Origin: Gammaproteobacteria bacterium
GTDB lineage: Bacteria > Pseudomonadota > Gammaproteobacteria > Enterobacterales > Neiellaceae
Length of the DNA: 62,684 nt
Direction of reading: 5' to 3'
NCBI GenBank assembly: GCA_017425245.1
Contig: JAFOOX010000028.1
Coordinates: forward strand, 1 to 62,684
Below are positions 17,891 to 26,709 of the stretch, piece after piece. The position numbers and the translations under genes were made by a program. How positions within the stretch are numbered: position 1 is the stretch's first letter; the number at the start of each line of letters is the position of its first letter. Under the pieces are notes generated by a model, which was given only the letters and a program-made list of their open reading frames with translations, ran no database searches and had not been told where the DNA came from.

Positions 17891-19633
17891 ATGAGCTTTC
17901 TCCATAGTGCGTTTGCCAGCCTGCAAAAGGTTGGCAAATCCCTGATGCTACCGGTGTCGGTTCTGCCCGTTGCCGGTATCCTGCTCGGCGTCGGCGCCGC
18001 CAAGTTCAGCTGGATGCCGGATATCGTATCGCAAGTGATGGAGCAGGCCGGCGGCGCCGTGTTCGGCAACATGGCACTGCTGTTCGCCATCGGTGTTGCC
18101 CTCGGTTTTACCCGCAATGATGGGGTAGCTGCTCTAGCAGCTGCTGTGGGCTACTTCATCATGGTCAAAACTCTCGGCGTAATTGCTCCCGGCACTGACG
18201 TTGGTGTCCTCGGCGGTATCCTCGCCGGTGGCGTTGCCGCTTGGGCTTTTAACCGCTTCTTCCGCATCGAGCTGCCAGCCTATCTCGGCTTCTTCTCGGG
18301 CAAGCGGGCGGTACCGATCATTACCGGCTTCAGCGCCATCGCCCTGGCCTGCGTGCTGGCGGTGGTATGGCCCCCCATCGGCGCCATGCTCAACACCTTC
18401 TCTCACTGGGCGGCATACCAGAACCCGATCATGGCCTTTGGCCTCTACGGTATCATCGAACGCGCACTGATCCCGTTCGGTCTGCACCACATCTGGAACG
18501 TGCCCTTCTTCTTCGAAGCCGGTAACTGTGTCAATGCCGCCGGTGAAGCCTTGAATGGCGTGTTGACCTGCTACCAGTCGGCAGACGCGGCTAGCCGTGC
18601 CGCCGGTAACGGTTTCGGTCAGCTGGCCGGTGGTTACATGTTCAAGATGTATGGCCTGCCGGCTGCTGCCATCGCCATCTGGCACTCGGCCAAACCGGAA
18701 AACCGGGTCAAGGTCGGGGGCATCATGATCTCTGCCGCTCTCACCTCGTTCCTGACCGGCATCACCGAGCCAATTGAATTTGCCTTCCTGTTCGTGGCCC
18801 CGGTGCTTTACGTCATCCATGCCCTGCTTGCCGGTTCCGCCTTCGTGGTCACCAACGCCCTGGGTATGGTCCATGGCACCAGCTTCTCCCACGGTCTGAT
18901 CGACTTTGTGGTGCTGTTCGCCAACTCGCAGAAAGGTTGGCTATTCCCGGTGATCGGCCTCGGCTACGCCGCCATCTACTACAGCGTGTTCCGCATTATG
19001 ATCCGTGCCCTCGACCTCAAGACCCCGGGCCGTGAAGACGAACCGCTGATTGAAGATGCCAGTGTCGCCCACAGTGGTGACAGTCTGCCTGCTCACGACA
19101 TGATCGATGCCTTTGGCGGCAGCGCCAACATCACCAGCCTCGACTCTTGCATCACCCGTCTGCGTATCGAAGTAAAAGATATCAAGCTGGTCGATCAGCC
19201 CCGCATCAAGGCCCTCGGCGCCACCGGTGTAATCATCATGGGCAGCGGCGTGCAGGCCATTGTCGGCACCGTGGCTGAAAACCTGCGTACCGCCATGGAA
19301 GAAGCCATTCACCACGGTGGCGGCCGTCCAGCTGCACCGCGTGCCGCTGCAACACCGGTGCCGCAGGCAGCAGTCAGTGCCAGCTCTGCCGATCAGGGTC
19401 GGGCCGAGCAACTGCTGGCGGCACTGGGTGGAACGGCGGTGGTAATCGGCTGCGAAGCGGTGGCCGGCAACCGTCTGCGCCTCGAGCTGAACGCCCCGCT
19501 GACGGCAACCGCCGAGCAGTTGGCCCCCTTTGGCGTCACCAAGGTACTGGTGGTCAACGAGCGGGTGGTTCAGCTGCTGCTGAGTGACAGTGCCGCAGGC
19601 CTTGGTCAGGCACTGGCCAGCCGCCTGGGCTGA
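17891..19633 (+). CDS. PTS glucose-type EIICB transporter (PtsG-like), first copy
   Basis: A 580-residue inner-membrane permease nearly collinear with E. coli PtsG. The EIIC domain occupies residues 1-375, with [29 protein letters not shown] and the sugar-site GITEPIEF (290-297). EIIB follows, with active Cys420 in [10 protein letters not shown]. An alanine-rich linker then leads to a second, B-like domain (about 500-580) in which the loop around Cys521 is altered and the TRLR signature lost. It imports and phosphorylates glucose or a close analogue using phosphate from the upstream fusion. A terminator follows at 19654. Confidence 0.9.
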   Translation: MSFLHSAFASLQKVGKSLMLPVSVLPVAGILLGVGAAKFSWMPDIVSQVMEQAGGAVFGNMALLFAIGVALGFTRNDGVAALAAAVGYFIMVKTLGVIAPGTDVGVLGGILAGGVAAWAFNRFFRIELPAYLGFFSGKRAVPIITGFSAIALACVLAVVWPPIGAMLNTFSHWAAYQNPIMAFGLYGIIERALIPFGLHHIWNVPFFFEAGNCVNAAGEALNGVLTCYQSADAASRAAGNGFGQLAGGYMFKMYGLPAAAIAIWHSAKPENRVKVGGIMISAALTSFLTGITEPIEFAFLFVAPVLYVIHALLAGSAFVVTNALGMVHGTSFSHGLIDFVVLFANSQKGWLFPVIGLGYAAIYYSVFRIMIRALDLKTPGREDEPLIEDASVAHSGDSLPAHDMIDAFGGSANITSLDSCITRLRIEVKDIKLVDQPRIKALGATGVIIMGSGVQAIVGTVAENLRTAMEEAIHHGGGRPAAPRAAATPVPQAAVSASSADQGRAEQLLAALGGTAVVIGCEAVAGNRLRLELNAPLTATAEQLAPFGVTKVLVVNERVVQLLLSDSAAGLGQALASRLG

Positions 19634-19653
19634 TCCCCTTCTGTGTTGTTGTT

Positions 19654-19679
19654 GGGGCGCTTCATGCGCCCCTTTTTTT
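19654..19679 (+). terminator. Rho-independent terminator after first PTS module
   Basis: GGGGCGC (19654-19660), a 5-base loop, then GCGCCCC (19666-19672) followed by seven T. It lies 20 bp after the first PtsG-like stop and separates the two PTS modules into independent transcripts. Confidence 0.92.
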
Positions 19680-19747
19680 CATGGCAAGACCGACCTGTCG
19701 TGCTTTTGCCGCGAACCACGACATCGGTCATGGGCTGAGTTGTCTGA

Positions 19748-19764
19748 GCCGTTACACTAACGGC
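19748..19764. promoter_or_regulatory. Candidate operator upstream of second PTS module
   Basis: A perfect dyad GCCGTTA-CAC-TAACGGC sits 25-41 bp before the start of the second EIIA-HPr-EI gene. It differs from the palindrome upstream of the first module, so the two modules may answer to different regulators. TACACT inside it could also serve as a -10 box. Confidence 0.35.
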
Positions 19765-19788
19765 CATCTGGCATCGTTGGCCGCTCCC

Positions 19789-22338
19789 ATGTCTGATTCC
19801 CAACTGGTTGTTACCGCTCCGCTGTCAGGCTATGTCTGCCCGCTGGAGGAGATCCCCGATCCGGTGTTTGCCGAACGCATGGTAGGCGATGGCGCCGCCA
19901 TCGACCCCAGTAGTCAGGTGCTGCTGGCCCCCATTGCCGGCACCGTGGTCGAAATCCATCCGTCGTGCCACGCCATCACCCTGCGTGCTGCCAATGGTAT
20001 CGAACTGCTGATCCATATTGGCCTCGACACCGTGTTGCTGCGTGGCGAGGGTTTTTTTCCGCTAGTGGAAATCGGGGCCGAGGTGAGTGTCGGGCAGCCA
20101 CTGATCGACTTTGACGCCGACCATCTGGCGCTCACCGCCCGCAGCCTGATCACCGCAATCGTGGTCAGCAATGGTGAACGAGTCGAGCGCATCAGCGTTG
20201 GCAGTGGCCGGGTCACTGCCGGCTGCGACCGCCTGATGACCATCCACCTTAAGCAGGATCACAACCAGCCCTCAGCCCGCAGTCGCAGCAGCGGCCCACA
20301 GCTGACCAGCCCCCGCATCACCGTGCGCCACGCCGGTGGTTTGCATGCCCGGCCGGCGGCCCAGCTGGCCCACAGTGCCAAGCAGTTTCGCAGCGAACTG
20401 ACCCTCCATCACGGCCTTAGCAGTGCCGATGCGCGCTCGGTGGTGGCACTACTTGGGCTCAACATCAAGCACCTCGATGAAGTGGTGATCAGCGCCATCG
20501 GCAGCGATGCCGAACAGGCGTTGGCGGCCCTCACACGTTTGCTCAGCGAGCCATTGCGCAGCGTTGGCGAGGCGCCAGCGCCCGCCGAAACATCGCTGTG
20601 GATCGCCCCTGGTGGAGAGGAGCGAAAACTACCTGGGGTGGCGGCCTCTCCGGGAGTAGTGGCCGGTTCCATCTATCACCTCAAGCGCGACTCCCTGCAA
20701 TACCAGGCGCGCGGTCGCGGTGTCGAAGTCGAACAGCAGCGGCTGGTTGATGGCCTGCAGCAAGCACGGCTGGGGCTGGAGGAGCTACAGCGGCAGATGC
20801 GCGATGATGGCGCCCATGAGCGGGCCAGTATCTTCGCCGCCCATGTCGAGATCCTTGATGACCCCACCCTCTATCAGGAAGCCCGCCGGCATATCTATGC
20901 CGGCAAAAGTGCCGCCTATGCCTGGGATCAGAGCATTCAGGCTCAGCGCGCCATTGTTGCCCGAGCCGATAACAGCCTGATCGCCGCCCGCGCCATCGAC
21001 CTCGATGATATTGGCCGCCGGGTTCTGGCCGCCGTCCTCGGTATCCATGCCGATGAGATCCACTGCCCACCGGGCTCGATTCTGGTTGCTGACGATCTGA
21101 CGCCATCCGATACGGTGCGCCTCGACAAGGCCCGAGTCAGCGGCTTCTGCACGGTACGCGGCAGCGCCACCTCCCATGTCGCTATCTTGGCCCGTTCGTT
21201 ACACATTCCCGCAGTAACCGGGGTCGATGCCCGAGTGCTGCAGCTCAGTGACGGCCAGCCAGTGATCCTCGACGGCTCGCTGGGTCAGCTGATTGTTGAC
21301 CCCACCGACAGCGAACTAGCCCGAGCCCAGGTGATGACCGCCAACAGTCACCACCAGTTCATCGCCGACGAGCGCCCTGCGGCCACCATTGATGGCCGCC
21401 TGCTGCGGGTGTCGGCCAACATCTCATCAATTGGCGAGGCGCAACGGGCGGTGGCCGCCGGTGCCGATGGCGTCGGCCTGCTGCGCACCGAGTTCCTCTA
21501 TCTCGAGCGCAGCAGCGAACCGGGCGAAGTGGAGCAGGCACGGGTGCTGGGCGAGATCGCCGATACCCTCGGCCCGCTGCGCTCACTGGTGGTACGCACC
21601 CTCGATATCGGTGGCGACAAGCCGGTACCCTACCTAAGCATGCCCACCGACGAGAACCCTGAACTGGGGCTGCGCGGCATCCGCTTCGGCCTGATCCATC
21701 CCAATATTTTGCGTCGCCAGGTAAGGGCGGTGTTGCGCATGGCTGATCGCTGCAATATGCGGCTGATGTTCCCGATGGTGGCCAGTGTCGATGAGTTCCG
21801 GCTGGCCCGTCAGGTGGTGGCCGAGGAGTGTGAGCGCCTCGATCAGCCGATGGTGCCGGTGGGGGCGATGATCGAGATCCCGGCGGCGGCCCTCAAGAGC
21901 GCCCAGCTCGCTGAGCTGGCCGACTTCTTCTCGATTGGTACCAACGATCTGACCCAGTACACCCTGGCCATGGATCGCGGCCATCCCCGTCTTGCCCCTT
22001 TTCTGGATGCCCTCGACCCGGCCGTGCTGCGCTTGATCGCACTGGCGGTGGAAGGCGCCGCCACGGGCCGCCGGCCAGTCAGCGTCTGTGGTTCGGTGGC
22101 CGGCGACCCCTGCGCCGTACCGCTACTAATAGGTCTGGGTATCGATGAGCTGTCGATGAACCCCGAGCTGGTGCCGCCGACCAAAGCCCTGATCCGCCGC
22201 CTTAATCGTCGTGACTGCGAGAACTGGGCACGAGTGGCACTGGCCCTGCCCGATGCCCAGAGCGTACGCGCCATGATGACCAAGCACCTGACCCTTCTGC
22301 TGCCGTTACCGACTGAGGAGAGTGCTCCCCATGCGTAA
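19789..22338 (+). CDS. PTS multiphosphoryl transfer protein EIIA(Glc)-HPr-EI, second copy
   Basis: An 849-residue paralogue of the upstream fusion with the same domain order. EIIA has its phospho-His in LLIHIGLD (His76). HPr has GGLHARPAA and DARSVVALLGL. Enzyme I has GSATSHVAILARS for the active His, plus GADGVGLLRTEFLYLE and SIGTNDLTQYTLAMDRGHP. All three phosphorylation sites are intact, so it should be active. The start ATG 19789 lacks a strong ribosome site. Sequence divergence from the first copy is large, so the duplication is old. It overlaps the start of its partner EIICB gene. Confidence 0.92.
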   Translation: MSDSQLVVTAPLSGYVCPLEEIPDPVFAERMVGDGAAIDPSSQVLLAPIAGTVVEIHPSCHAITLRAANGIELLIHIGLDTVLLRGEGFFPLVEIGAEVSVGQPLIDFDADHLALTARSLITAIVVSNGERVERISVGSGRVTAGCDRLMTIHLKQDHNQPSARSRSSGPQLTSPRITVRHAGGLHARPAAQLAHSAKQFRSELTLHHGLSSADARSVVALLGLNIKHLDEVVISAIGSDAEQALAALTRLLSEPLRSVGEAPAPAETSLWIAPGGEERKLPGVAASPGVVAGSIYHLKRDSLQYQARGRGVEVEQQRLVDGLQQARLGLEELQRQMRDDGAHERASIFAAHVEILDDPTLYQEARRHIYAGKSAAYAWDQSIQAQRAIVARADNSLIAARAIDLDDIGRRVLAAVLGIHADEIHCPPGSILVADDLTPSDTVRLDKARVSGFCTVRGSATSHVAILARSLHIPAVTGVDARVLQLSDGQPVILDGSLGQLIVDPTDSELARAQVMTANSHHQFIADERPAATIDGRLLRVSANISSIGEAQRAVAAGADGVGLLRTEFLYLERSSEPGEVEQARVLGEIADTLGPLRSLVVRTLDIGGDKPVPYLSMPTDENPELGLRGIRFGLIHPNILRRQVRAVLRMADRCNMRLMFPMVASVDEFRLARQVVAEECERLDQPMVPVGAMIEIPAAALKSAQLAELADFFSIGTNDLTQYTLAMDRGHPRLAPFLDALDPAVLRLIALAVEGAATGRRPVSVCGSVAGDPCAVPLLIGLGIDELSMNPELVPPTKALIRRLNRRDCENWARVALALPDAQSVRAMMTKHLTLLLPLPTEESAPHA

Positions 22339-24292
22339 ACAGGATTCCTTCATCTGGCTGCAGAAGATCGGCAAATCACTGATGCTGCCAGTGTCAGTGC
22401 TACCCATCGCTGGGCTTCTGTTGGGGGTGGGTAGTGCCCCCTGGGGCGATGTGCCGGCCTTTGTCACCCAGATCCTGGAGCTGATGAAGTTCGCCGGTGA
22501 TTCGGTGTTCATGGCCTTGCCGCTGATCTTTGCCATTGGCGTGGCCCTCGGTTTTACCGACAACGACGGAGTAGCAGCACTGGCCGCCGCAGTGGGGTTG
22601 GTGGTGCTACTCGCGACCATGAGCGTGCTCGCCGGCTTCCACAATGAGCCGCTGATCAGTGCCACCTGCCACGACCTGACCAGTCAGCTACGGAATTCGT
22701 TAGTCACACTCAACCAACGTTGTGACTACGACACTCTGTCACGGCTACGGCTGTTGGGTGAGGAGATGGTGGTGGTGCGCAATGTGCTGGGCTTCAACTC
22801 GGTGGACACCGGGGTGCTCGGTGGTATCTCCATTGGCGGCATAGCCGCAGCTCTGTTCAACCGTTATCACCATATCGAATTACCCGAGTATATGGCCTTT
22901 TTCAGCGGCAAGCGCTTTGTGCCCCTCGTCACCGTAGTGGCCGCGCTGCTGCTCGGTGGCGCCCTCTTTATCATCTGGCCGCCAATCTCAGTCGCCATCA
23001 ACAAATTCAGCCACTTTGCCGCCGAACAGAACCCGGCCCTGGCCTTCGCCCTCTATGGCTTTGTCGAACGGGCGCTGATCCCTTTTGGCCTACACCATAT
23101 CTGGAACGTTCCCTTCTTTTTTGAGGTGGGCAACGCCTGCGTCATCGATGGCCAGGTGATCGTGGTGGTCCATGACAAGGCCAGCTGTATCGCTCAGGGA
23201 GGTGACTGGATCAGCGGCGAACTGCGCCGCTTCTTCAACGGCGACCCCAATGCTGGCAACCTGGCGGGCGGTTACCTGTTCAAGATGTGGGGGCTGCCGG
23301 CGGCAGCGCTGGCCATCTGGCACAGTGCCCACCCCAGCCAGCGGGCCAAGGTCGGGGGTATTATGATCTCGGCGGCGCTGACTGCTGCCCTGACCGGCAT
23401 CACCGAGCCGATCGAGTTCAGCTTCATGTTTGCCGCGCCGCTGCTTTACGTCATCCATGCCATTTTAGCCGGGCTGGCCTACCCGCTGTGTATCCTGCTC
23501 GACATGAAACATGGCCCTACCTTCAGCCATGGCGCCATCGATTTTTTCCTGCTCTCCAAGCTGGCCACCAACATCGGCTATTTCTTTGTCATTGGCCCGC
23601 TCTACGCGCTGGTCTATTACGTCATCTTCCGCGTCGCCATCGTCCGCCTGCATCTAGCCACCCCTGGGCGCGATGCGGAGCGCGAACTCAAGCGTGGCAA
23701 CCAGACCCTGAACTGCGATGCTGAGTCATTAATCAAGGCCTTCGGTGGCAGCGGCAACATCAAGAGCCTGGATGCCTGTATTACCCGGCTGCGGGTGGGA
23801 GTGAATGAGATCGGCCTGGTCGACAAGGACCGGTTACGTGCCTTGGGGGCCGCCGGGGTGGTGATCATCGGCAATGCTGTGCAGGCGGTGTTCGGCCCTC
23901 TGTCTGATCGCATCCGCAACGACATGCGCGAACATCTGCAACAGCAGACTGGGGCAGAGCCACCGCGCCAGCTGAGCAGTTCCCAGCAGCGGCAAGCACT
24001 AGAACCGCCGATGCCGCGGGTTAGTCCCGAGGTGCTGGCCATGGCCCAACGCTGTGCCGATGCGCTGGGTGGCGCGGGCAACATCGAACGCGTGATGGCC
24101 TGTGCCACCTCAAGGGTGCGCATCACCCTCAAACAGCCAATCGAGGGGCCAATCAACGCCCACAGCTTCGATGGCGTGCGCGATGTGATGAAGATTCAGG
24201 AGACCCTCTATCACCTGCTGGTCGAGGGCAGCGCCGCCGAGCTGGAGCAGGCGCTGGAATATCTGCGGCGGCGAGCCATCAGCCACGGCTGA
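22331..24292 (+). CDS. PTS glucose-type EIICB transporter (PtsG-like), second copy
   Basis: A 653-residue PtsG-type permease. EIIC carries [32 protein letters not shown] and [14 protein letters not shown] has the phospho-Cys in SLDACITRLR. Compared with the first copy it has a longer cytoplasmic insertion around residues 100-155 and a longer loop after the IWNVP motif, with several extra Cys. A second B-like domain at the C-terminus reads MACATSRVRITL and keeps a Cys. ATG 22331 follows GGAG by ten bases, and the gene overlaps the preceding fusion by 8 bases. The substrate may be glucose or a related hexose. Confidence 0.9.
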   Translation: MRKQDSFIWLQKIGKSLMLPVSVLPIAGLLLGVGSAPWGDVPAFVTQILELMKFAGDSVFMALPLIFAIGVALGFTDNDGVAALAAAVGLVVLLATMSVLAGFHNEPLISATCHDLTSQLRNSLVTLNQRCDYDTLSRLRLLGEEMVVVRNVLGFNSVDTGVLGGISIGGIAAALFNRYHHIELPEYMAFFSGKRFVPLVTVVAALLLGGALFIIWPPISVAINKFSHFAAEQNPALAFALYGFVERALIPFGLHHIWNVPFFFEVGNACVIDGQVIVVVHDKASCIAQGGDWISGELRRFFNGDPNAGNLAGGYLFKMWGLPAAALAIWHSAHPSQRAKVGGIMISAALTAALTGITEPIEFSFMFAAPLLYVIHAILAGLAYPLCILLDMKHGPTFSHGAIDFFLLSKLATNIGYFFVIGPLYALVYYVIFRVAIVRLHLATPGRDAERELKRGNQTLNCDAESLIKAFGGSGNIKSLDACITRLRVGVNEIGLVDKDRLRALGAAGVVIIGNAVQAVFGPLSDRIRNDMREHLQQQTGAEPPRQLSSSQQRQALEPPMPRVSPEVLAMAQRCADALGGAGNIERVMACATSRVRITLKQPIEGPINAHSFDGVRDVMKIQETLYHLLVEGSAAELEQALEYLRRRAISHG

Positions 24293-24298
24293 TGGCTC
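24273..24298. terminator. Bidirectional hairpin between convergent genes
   Basis: GAGCCATCAGCC (24273-24284) and GGCTGATGGCTC (24287-24298) form a perfect 12-bp stem overlapping the stop of the second PtsG-like gene and lying just beyond the convergent endA stop. The T-run is short. Confidence 0.6.
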
Positions 24299-24309
24299 AA
24301 TCGCAGCAG

Positions 24310-25002
24310 TTAGTTAGCGGAGCAACCACGGGCGACATAGCGGTTGCTGTCGCCCTGCAGCTGGCGGATGCGCTCGTTACGCTGGCACTCCCAGCCCGCC
24401 ACCGGAAACTGCCGGTCCCAGGCTTCAAACAGCTGGCGCTGGCGAGCGGAGAGTTTGAGCCCATGCTTGGCCGCGATATAGAGGCTGGTCCGCGCCACCA
24501 CGCCACGGGCGCGTGGCGGCGGCTCGGCAACACGCCCCTTGAAATCGATACGCATGGTGCATTGGCCATAGCTGGCCGCTGATCCACTCACCATGCCGAA
24601 GCGGAAGTTGCCACGATCGCCATTAACCTCGCCCACAGTTGGGTAGAGGTTGTGCAGGTCGCCCTCAAAGCGGTCAAAGGCCGCATCCTTACCCGAGCAG
24701 GCCTTACGTCCCCCCTGCTGCCAGCATTGCCGCTGCCGGCCAAAATCCGAGGCCGGCACCACATGCTCCCACTCCAGCCGCTCGGCCCGTTCCGCCTGTT
24801 TGCGTACCTGATAGCCGCACTCATCCAGATCCGGGTAGGGCTTCTTGCCAGCCAGGATCACCGGGCAGCCGCAATAGAGGGTTTGCGGATGAAGTGGCAA
24901 CAGCTGCTGGCGCAGCACCACCTTGGCTTCGCGAAAGCTGTAGTCCGAGGCATTAGAGGCACAACCGCTCAACACCGACACCAGCAGCATCAACAGGCGC
25001 AT
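24310..25002 (-). CDS. endA: DNA-specific endonuclease I
   Basis: A 230-residue exported nuclease of the EndA/Vvn/Dns family, which degrades double-stranded DNA in the periplasm or outside the cell. The signal sequence ends near LSGCAS, so it may be lipid-anchored. The beta-beta-alpha-Me active site shows WEHVVPASDFG (catalytic His), and GDLHNLYPTVGEVN.DR carries the metal-binding Asn. Eight Cys suit the disulfides of Vvn-type enzymes. ATG 25002 follows GGGAGA by four bases. It converges on the PTS genes across a shared hairpin. Confidence 0.92.
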   Translation of the reverse strand: MRLLMLLVSVLSGCASNASDYSFREAKVVLRQQLLPLHPQTLYCGCPVILAGKKPYPDLDECGYQVRKQAERAERLEWEHVVPASDFGRQRQCWQQGGRKACSGKDAAFDRFEGDLHNLYPTVGEVNGDRGNFRFGMVSGSAASYGQCTMRIDFKGRVAEPPPRARGVVARTSLYIAAKHGLKLSARQRQLFEAWDRQFPVAGWECQRNERIRQLQGDSNRYVARGCSAN

Positions 25003-25084
25003 GAATCTCCCAACAACCCGGAGAACAACATCAAGCAGGGGCGCAGCTTAGCGCCAGTACCGACTGCGACCAACAGTTACTGGG

Positions 25085-25771
25085 TTAAAGCTGGCGTAGC
25101 GACGATAGCCCGCCATCCACAGGCAGCACCTGGCCAGTCACCCAGCTGGCCGCCGGAGAACTAAGCCAGCTGATGGCTGAAGCAATATCGACAGGCTGAC
25201 CAATGCGCCCCAGCGGATGGCGCTTGGCCGCCGCTTGCCGGCGCTCGTCGGTGATCAGCAGGGGTGCGGCCAGTGGCGTATCCGTCAGGCTGGGGGCAAC
25301 ACAGTTCACCCGGATGCGCGGTGCCAGCTCGGCCGCCCATGCGCGAGTGAGTGCCTCCAGAGCCCCTTTGGCCGCCGCCACCGTGGTGTGAAACCCCATC
25401 CCCTGGCTGACTGCAACGGTGCTCACCAGAGTGATGCTGGCGCCATTAGCACGTTGCAATCGGGGCAGCAGCGCCTGCACGACGCGCATCGCCCCCACCA
25501 CGTTCAGCTCAAAAGCATCACGCAGCTCCCGCGCGCTAATGCGCGCCAATGGCTTGAGATTTATTGAACCGGGCAGGTAGATCAGCCGGTCGATCTGCTC
25601 TGGCAGAGCATCCGGCCAGTCATAGCTCTCGGCTAAAACGTCCAGTGCAAACCAGCGACCGGCAGCAGCCGGCTGGCGACGACTGCCGATCCACAACTCC
25701 TCGCCAGCGGCCAGCAGCTGCTCTGCCAGCACCGTCCCCACGCCGCCACAGCCAATCATCAGGGTGGTCAT
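25085..25771 (-). CDS. Short-chain dehydrogenase/reductase
   Basis: A 228-residue oxidoreductase of the SDR superfamily. The N-terminal cofactor motif is unusual (IGCGGVGTVLAE rather than TGxxxGIG). The catalytic order is otherwise recognisable: Ser in TLVSTVAVSQG, and Lys in AAAKGALEALTRAWA with a His-Thr-Thr where the Tyr normally stands. It closes with the SPAASWVTGQVLPVDGG motif. Loss of the YxxxK Tyr makes its activity uncertain. The start is unclear: ATG 25771 lies only a few bases after the terminator of the upstream gene and has no ribosome site, and 25759 is the alternative. Confidence 0.8.
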   Translation of the reverse strand: MTTLMIGCGGVGTVLAEQLLAAGEELWIGSRRQPAAAGRWFALDVLAESYDWPDALPEQIDRLIYLPGSINLKPLARISARELRDAFELNVVGAMRVVQALLPRLQRANGASITLVSTVAVSQGMGFHTTVAAAKGALEALTRAWAAELAPRIRVNCVAPSLTDTPLAAPLLITDERRQAAAKRHPLGRIGQPVDIASAISWLSSPAASWVTGQVLPVDGGLSSLRQL

Positions 25772-25773
25772 AC

Positions 25774-25806
25774 AAAAATACCTGCACCAGTTGCCTGAGT
25801 GCAGGT
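25774..25806 (-). terminator. Rho-independent terminator of the YfaZ-like gene
   Basis: On the minus strand ACCTGCAC pairs with GTGCAGGT around an 11-base loop and is followed by ATTTTTGT. It ends the yfaZ-like transcript 45 bp after its stop and directly precedes the SDR start. Confidence 0.8.
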
Positions 25807-25850
25807 ACGTAGGGATCGAGACAAGGGTTCAAAGAAACCCGAAAGCTGAC

Positions 25851-26441
25851 TTAGATGGACGGCACCCAGTGCAGGATCAGGCCGAAATGGCTGCCATTAA
25901 TCTCTTCCTCATCAAAATCTGAATAGTCGTAATGCATGTACGTGTAGCGCAGCTCAATCCAGCTCTTGGACTCCGGGAAGTTATAGCCACCAAACAGGGT
26001 AGCGCCTAGCGAGTTATCGAAGTCAGCATAAGACTTGCCTTCCGTAAGCTGCACAAAAGCTTCGGTATTGAAGTGATATGTCGCCCCCGCACCAATGCGG
26101 AACGACTTACCAACAGTCAAATAGGGCAGAAGATCGAAGGCCCAACGACGAAAAACGAACCGTTCATCATCGATCGTATGGCCACTGGTGCCGTCAAAGT
26201 GATACGCAAGATTCATCAACACACCAAAATCATCATTACCGGAATCTACGCCCAACCCGGCGTAGTAAAGCCCCCCGGCTCTAATCTTGGCCTGATCACC
26301 CGTGGTGTAACGGCCATCAACCAGCGTTTTATCGCTAGTGCCCGCAGTGAGCCCCAAGTTAATAGAACCATCGGTCTCCCAGCCATCCGCCCAGCAGGGG
26401 CTGGCACACAACAGGGCAGAAACAATCAGCAGATGGCGCAC
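25851..26441 (-). CDS. YfaZ-like outer-membrane beta-barrel protein
   Basis: A 196-residue outer-membrane protein. GTG 26441, five bases after AAGGAG, gives a signal peptide ending CWA. An upstream ATG at 26492 would add a non-signal leader. The mature part is a run of short amphipathic strands rich in Gly, Tyr and Phe, with alternating polarity as in YfaZ. It ends in an aromatic-rich strand (HFGLILHWVPSI). The function of the family is not established. Its promoter region lies next to the prophage end at 26597. Confidence 0.75.
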   Translation of the reverse strand: MRHLLIVSALLCASPCWADGWETDGSINLGLTAGTSDKTLVDGRYTTGDQAKIRAGGLYYAGLGVDSGNDDFGVLMNLAYHFDGTSGHTIDDERFVFRRWAFDLLPYLTVGKSFRIGAGATYHFNTEAFVQLTEGKSYADFDNSLGATLFGGYNFPESKSWIELRYTYMHYDYSDFDEEEINGSHFGLILHWVPSI

Positions 26442-26596
26442 GGGGGCTCCTTGTTTTACATCCAAGTACAACTTCGCAACAGATTGTTTCACAAACAGCA
26501 GGCTGGCGAAAAGGGTACTAAGCCGGACGCAGGATGGCTTCGATCAAAAATCGGTACGCCTGAAGCACAATATCCCCTGTATGGCTGCAAGGATCT

Positions 26597-26650
26597 TGTA
26601 GCGGCGCGCGAAAATTAGCGAGCAAAAATGCGATAAATGAGAAAAGTGGC
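26597..26650 (+). repeat. Prophage end, homologous to Mu right end (transposase sites)
   Basis: It starts TGTAGCGGCGCGCGAAAA, then AGCGAGC and TGCGATAAATGAGAAAAG. The Mu right end, as I recall it, starts TGAAGCGGCGCACGAAAA and has CGATAAATGCGAAAA at the same spacing. These would be the R1/R2-type sites for the MuA-like transposase. Flanking host bases are GATCT. Confidence 0.8.
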
Positions 26651-26685
26651 GCTTGCGGATGTTAAAAAGGATTTGCGAAAAGAAA

Positions 26686-26709
26686 GCCGCCTCCGGGCGG
26701 CTTTTGTAT
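26686..26709. terminator. Terminator at end of late operon
   Basis: GCCGCC-TCCG-GGCGGC hairpin with T-rich tracts on both sides (TTTTGTATTT on the plus strand, TTTCTTTTC on the minus strand). It closes the phage late transcript from the minus strand just after the last tail gene. Confidence 0.85.

Noticed and set aside
18134..19411. Minus-strand frames opposite the first PtsG-like gene
   Set aside because: Gly/Asp/His-rich shadows of a highly conserved transporter; no start signals.
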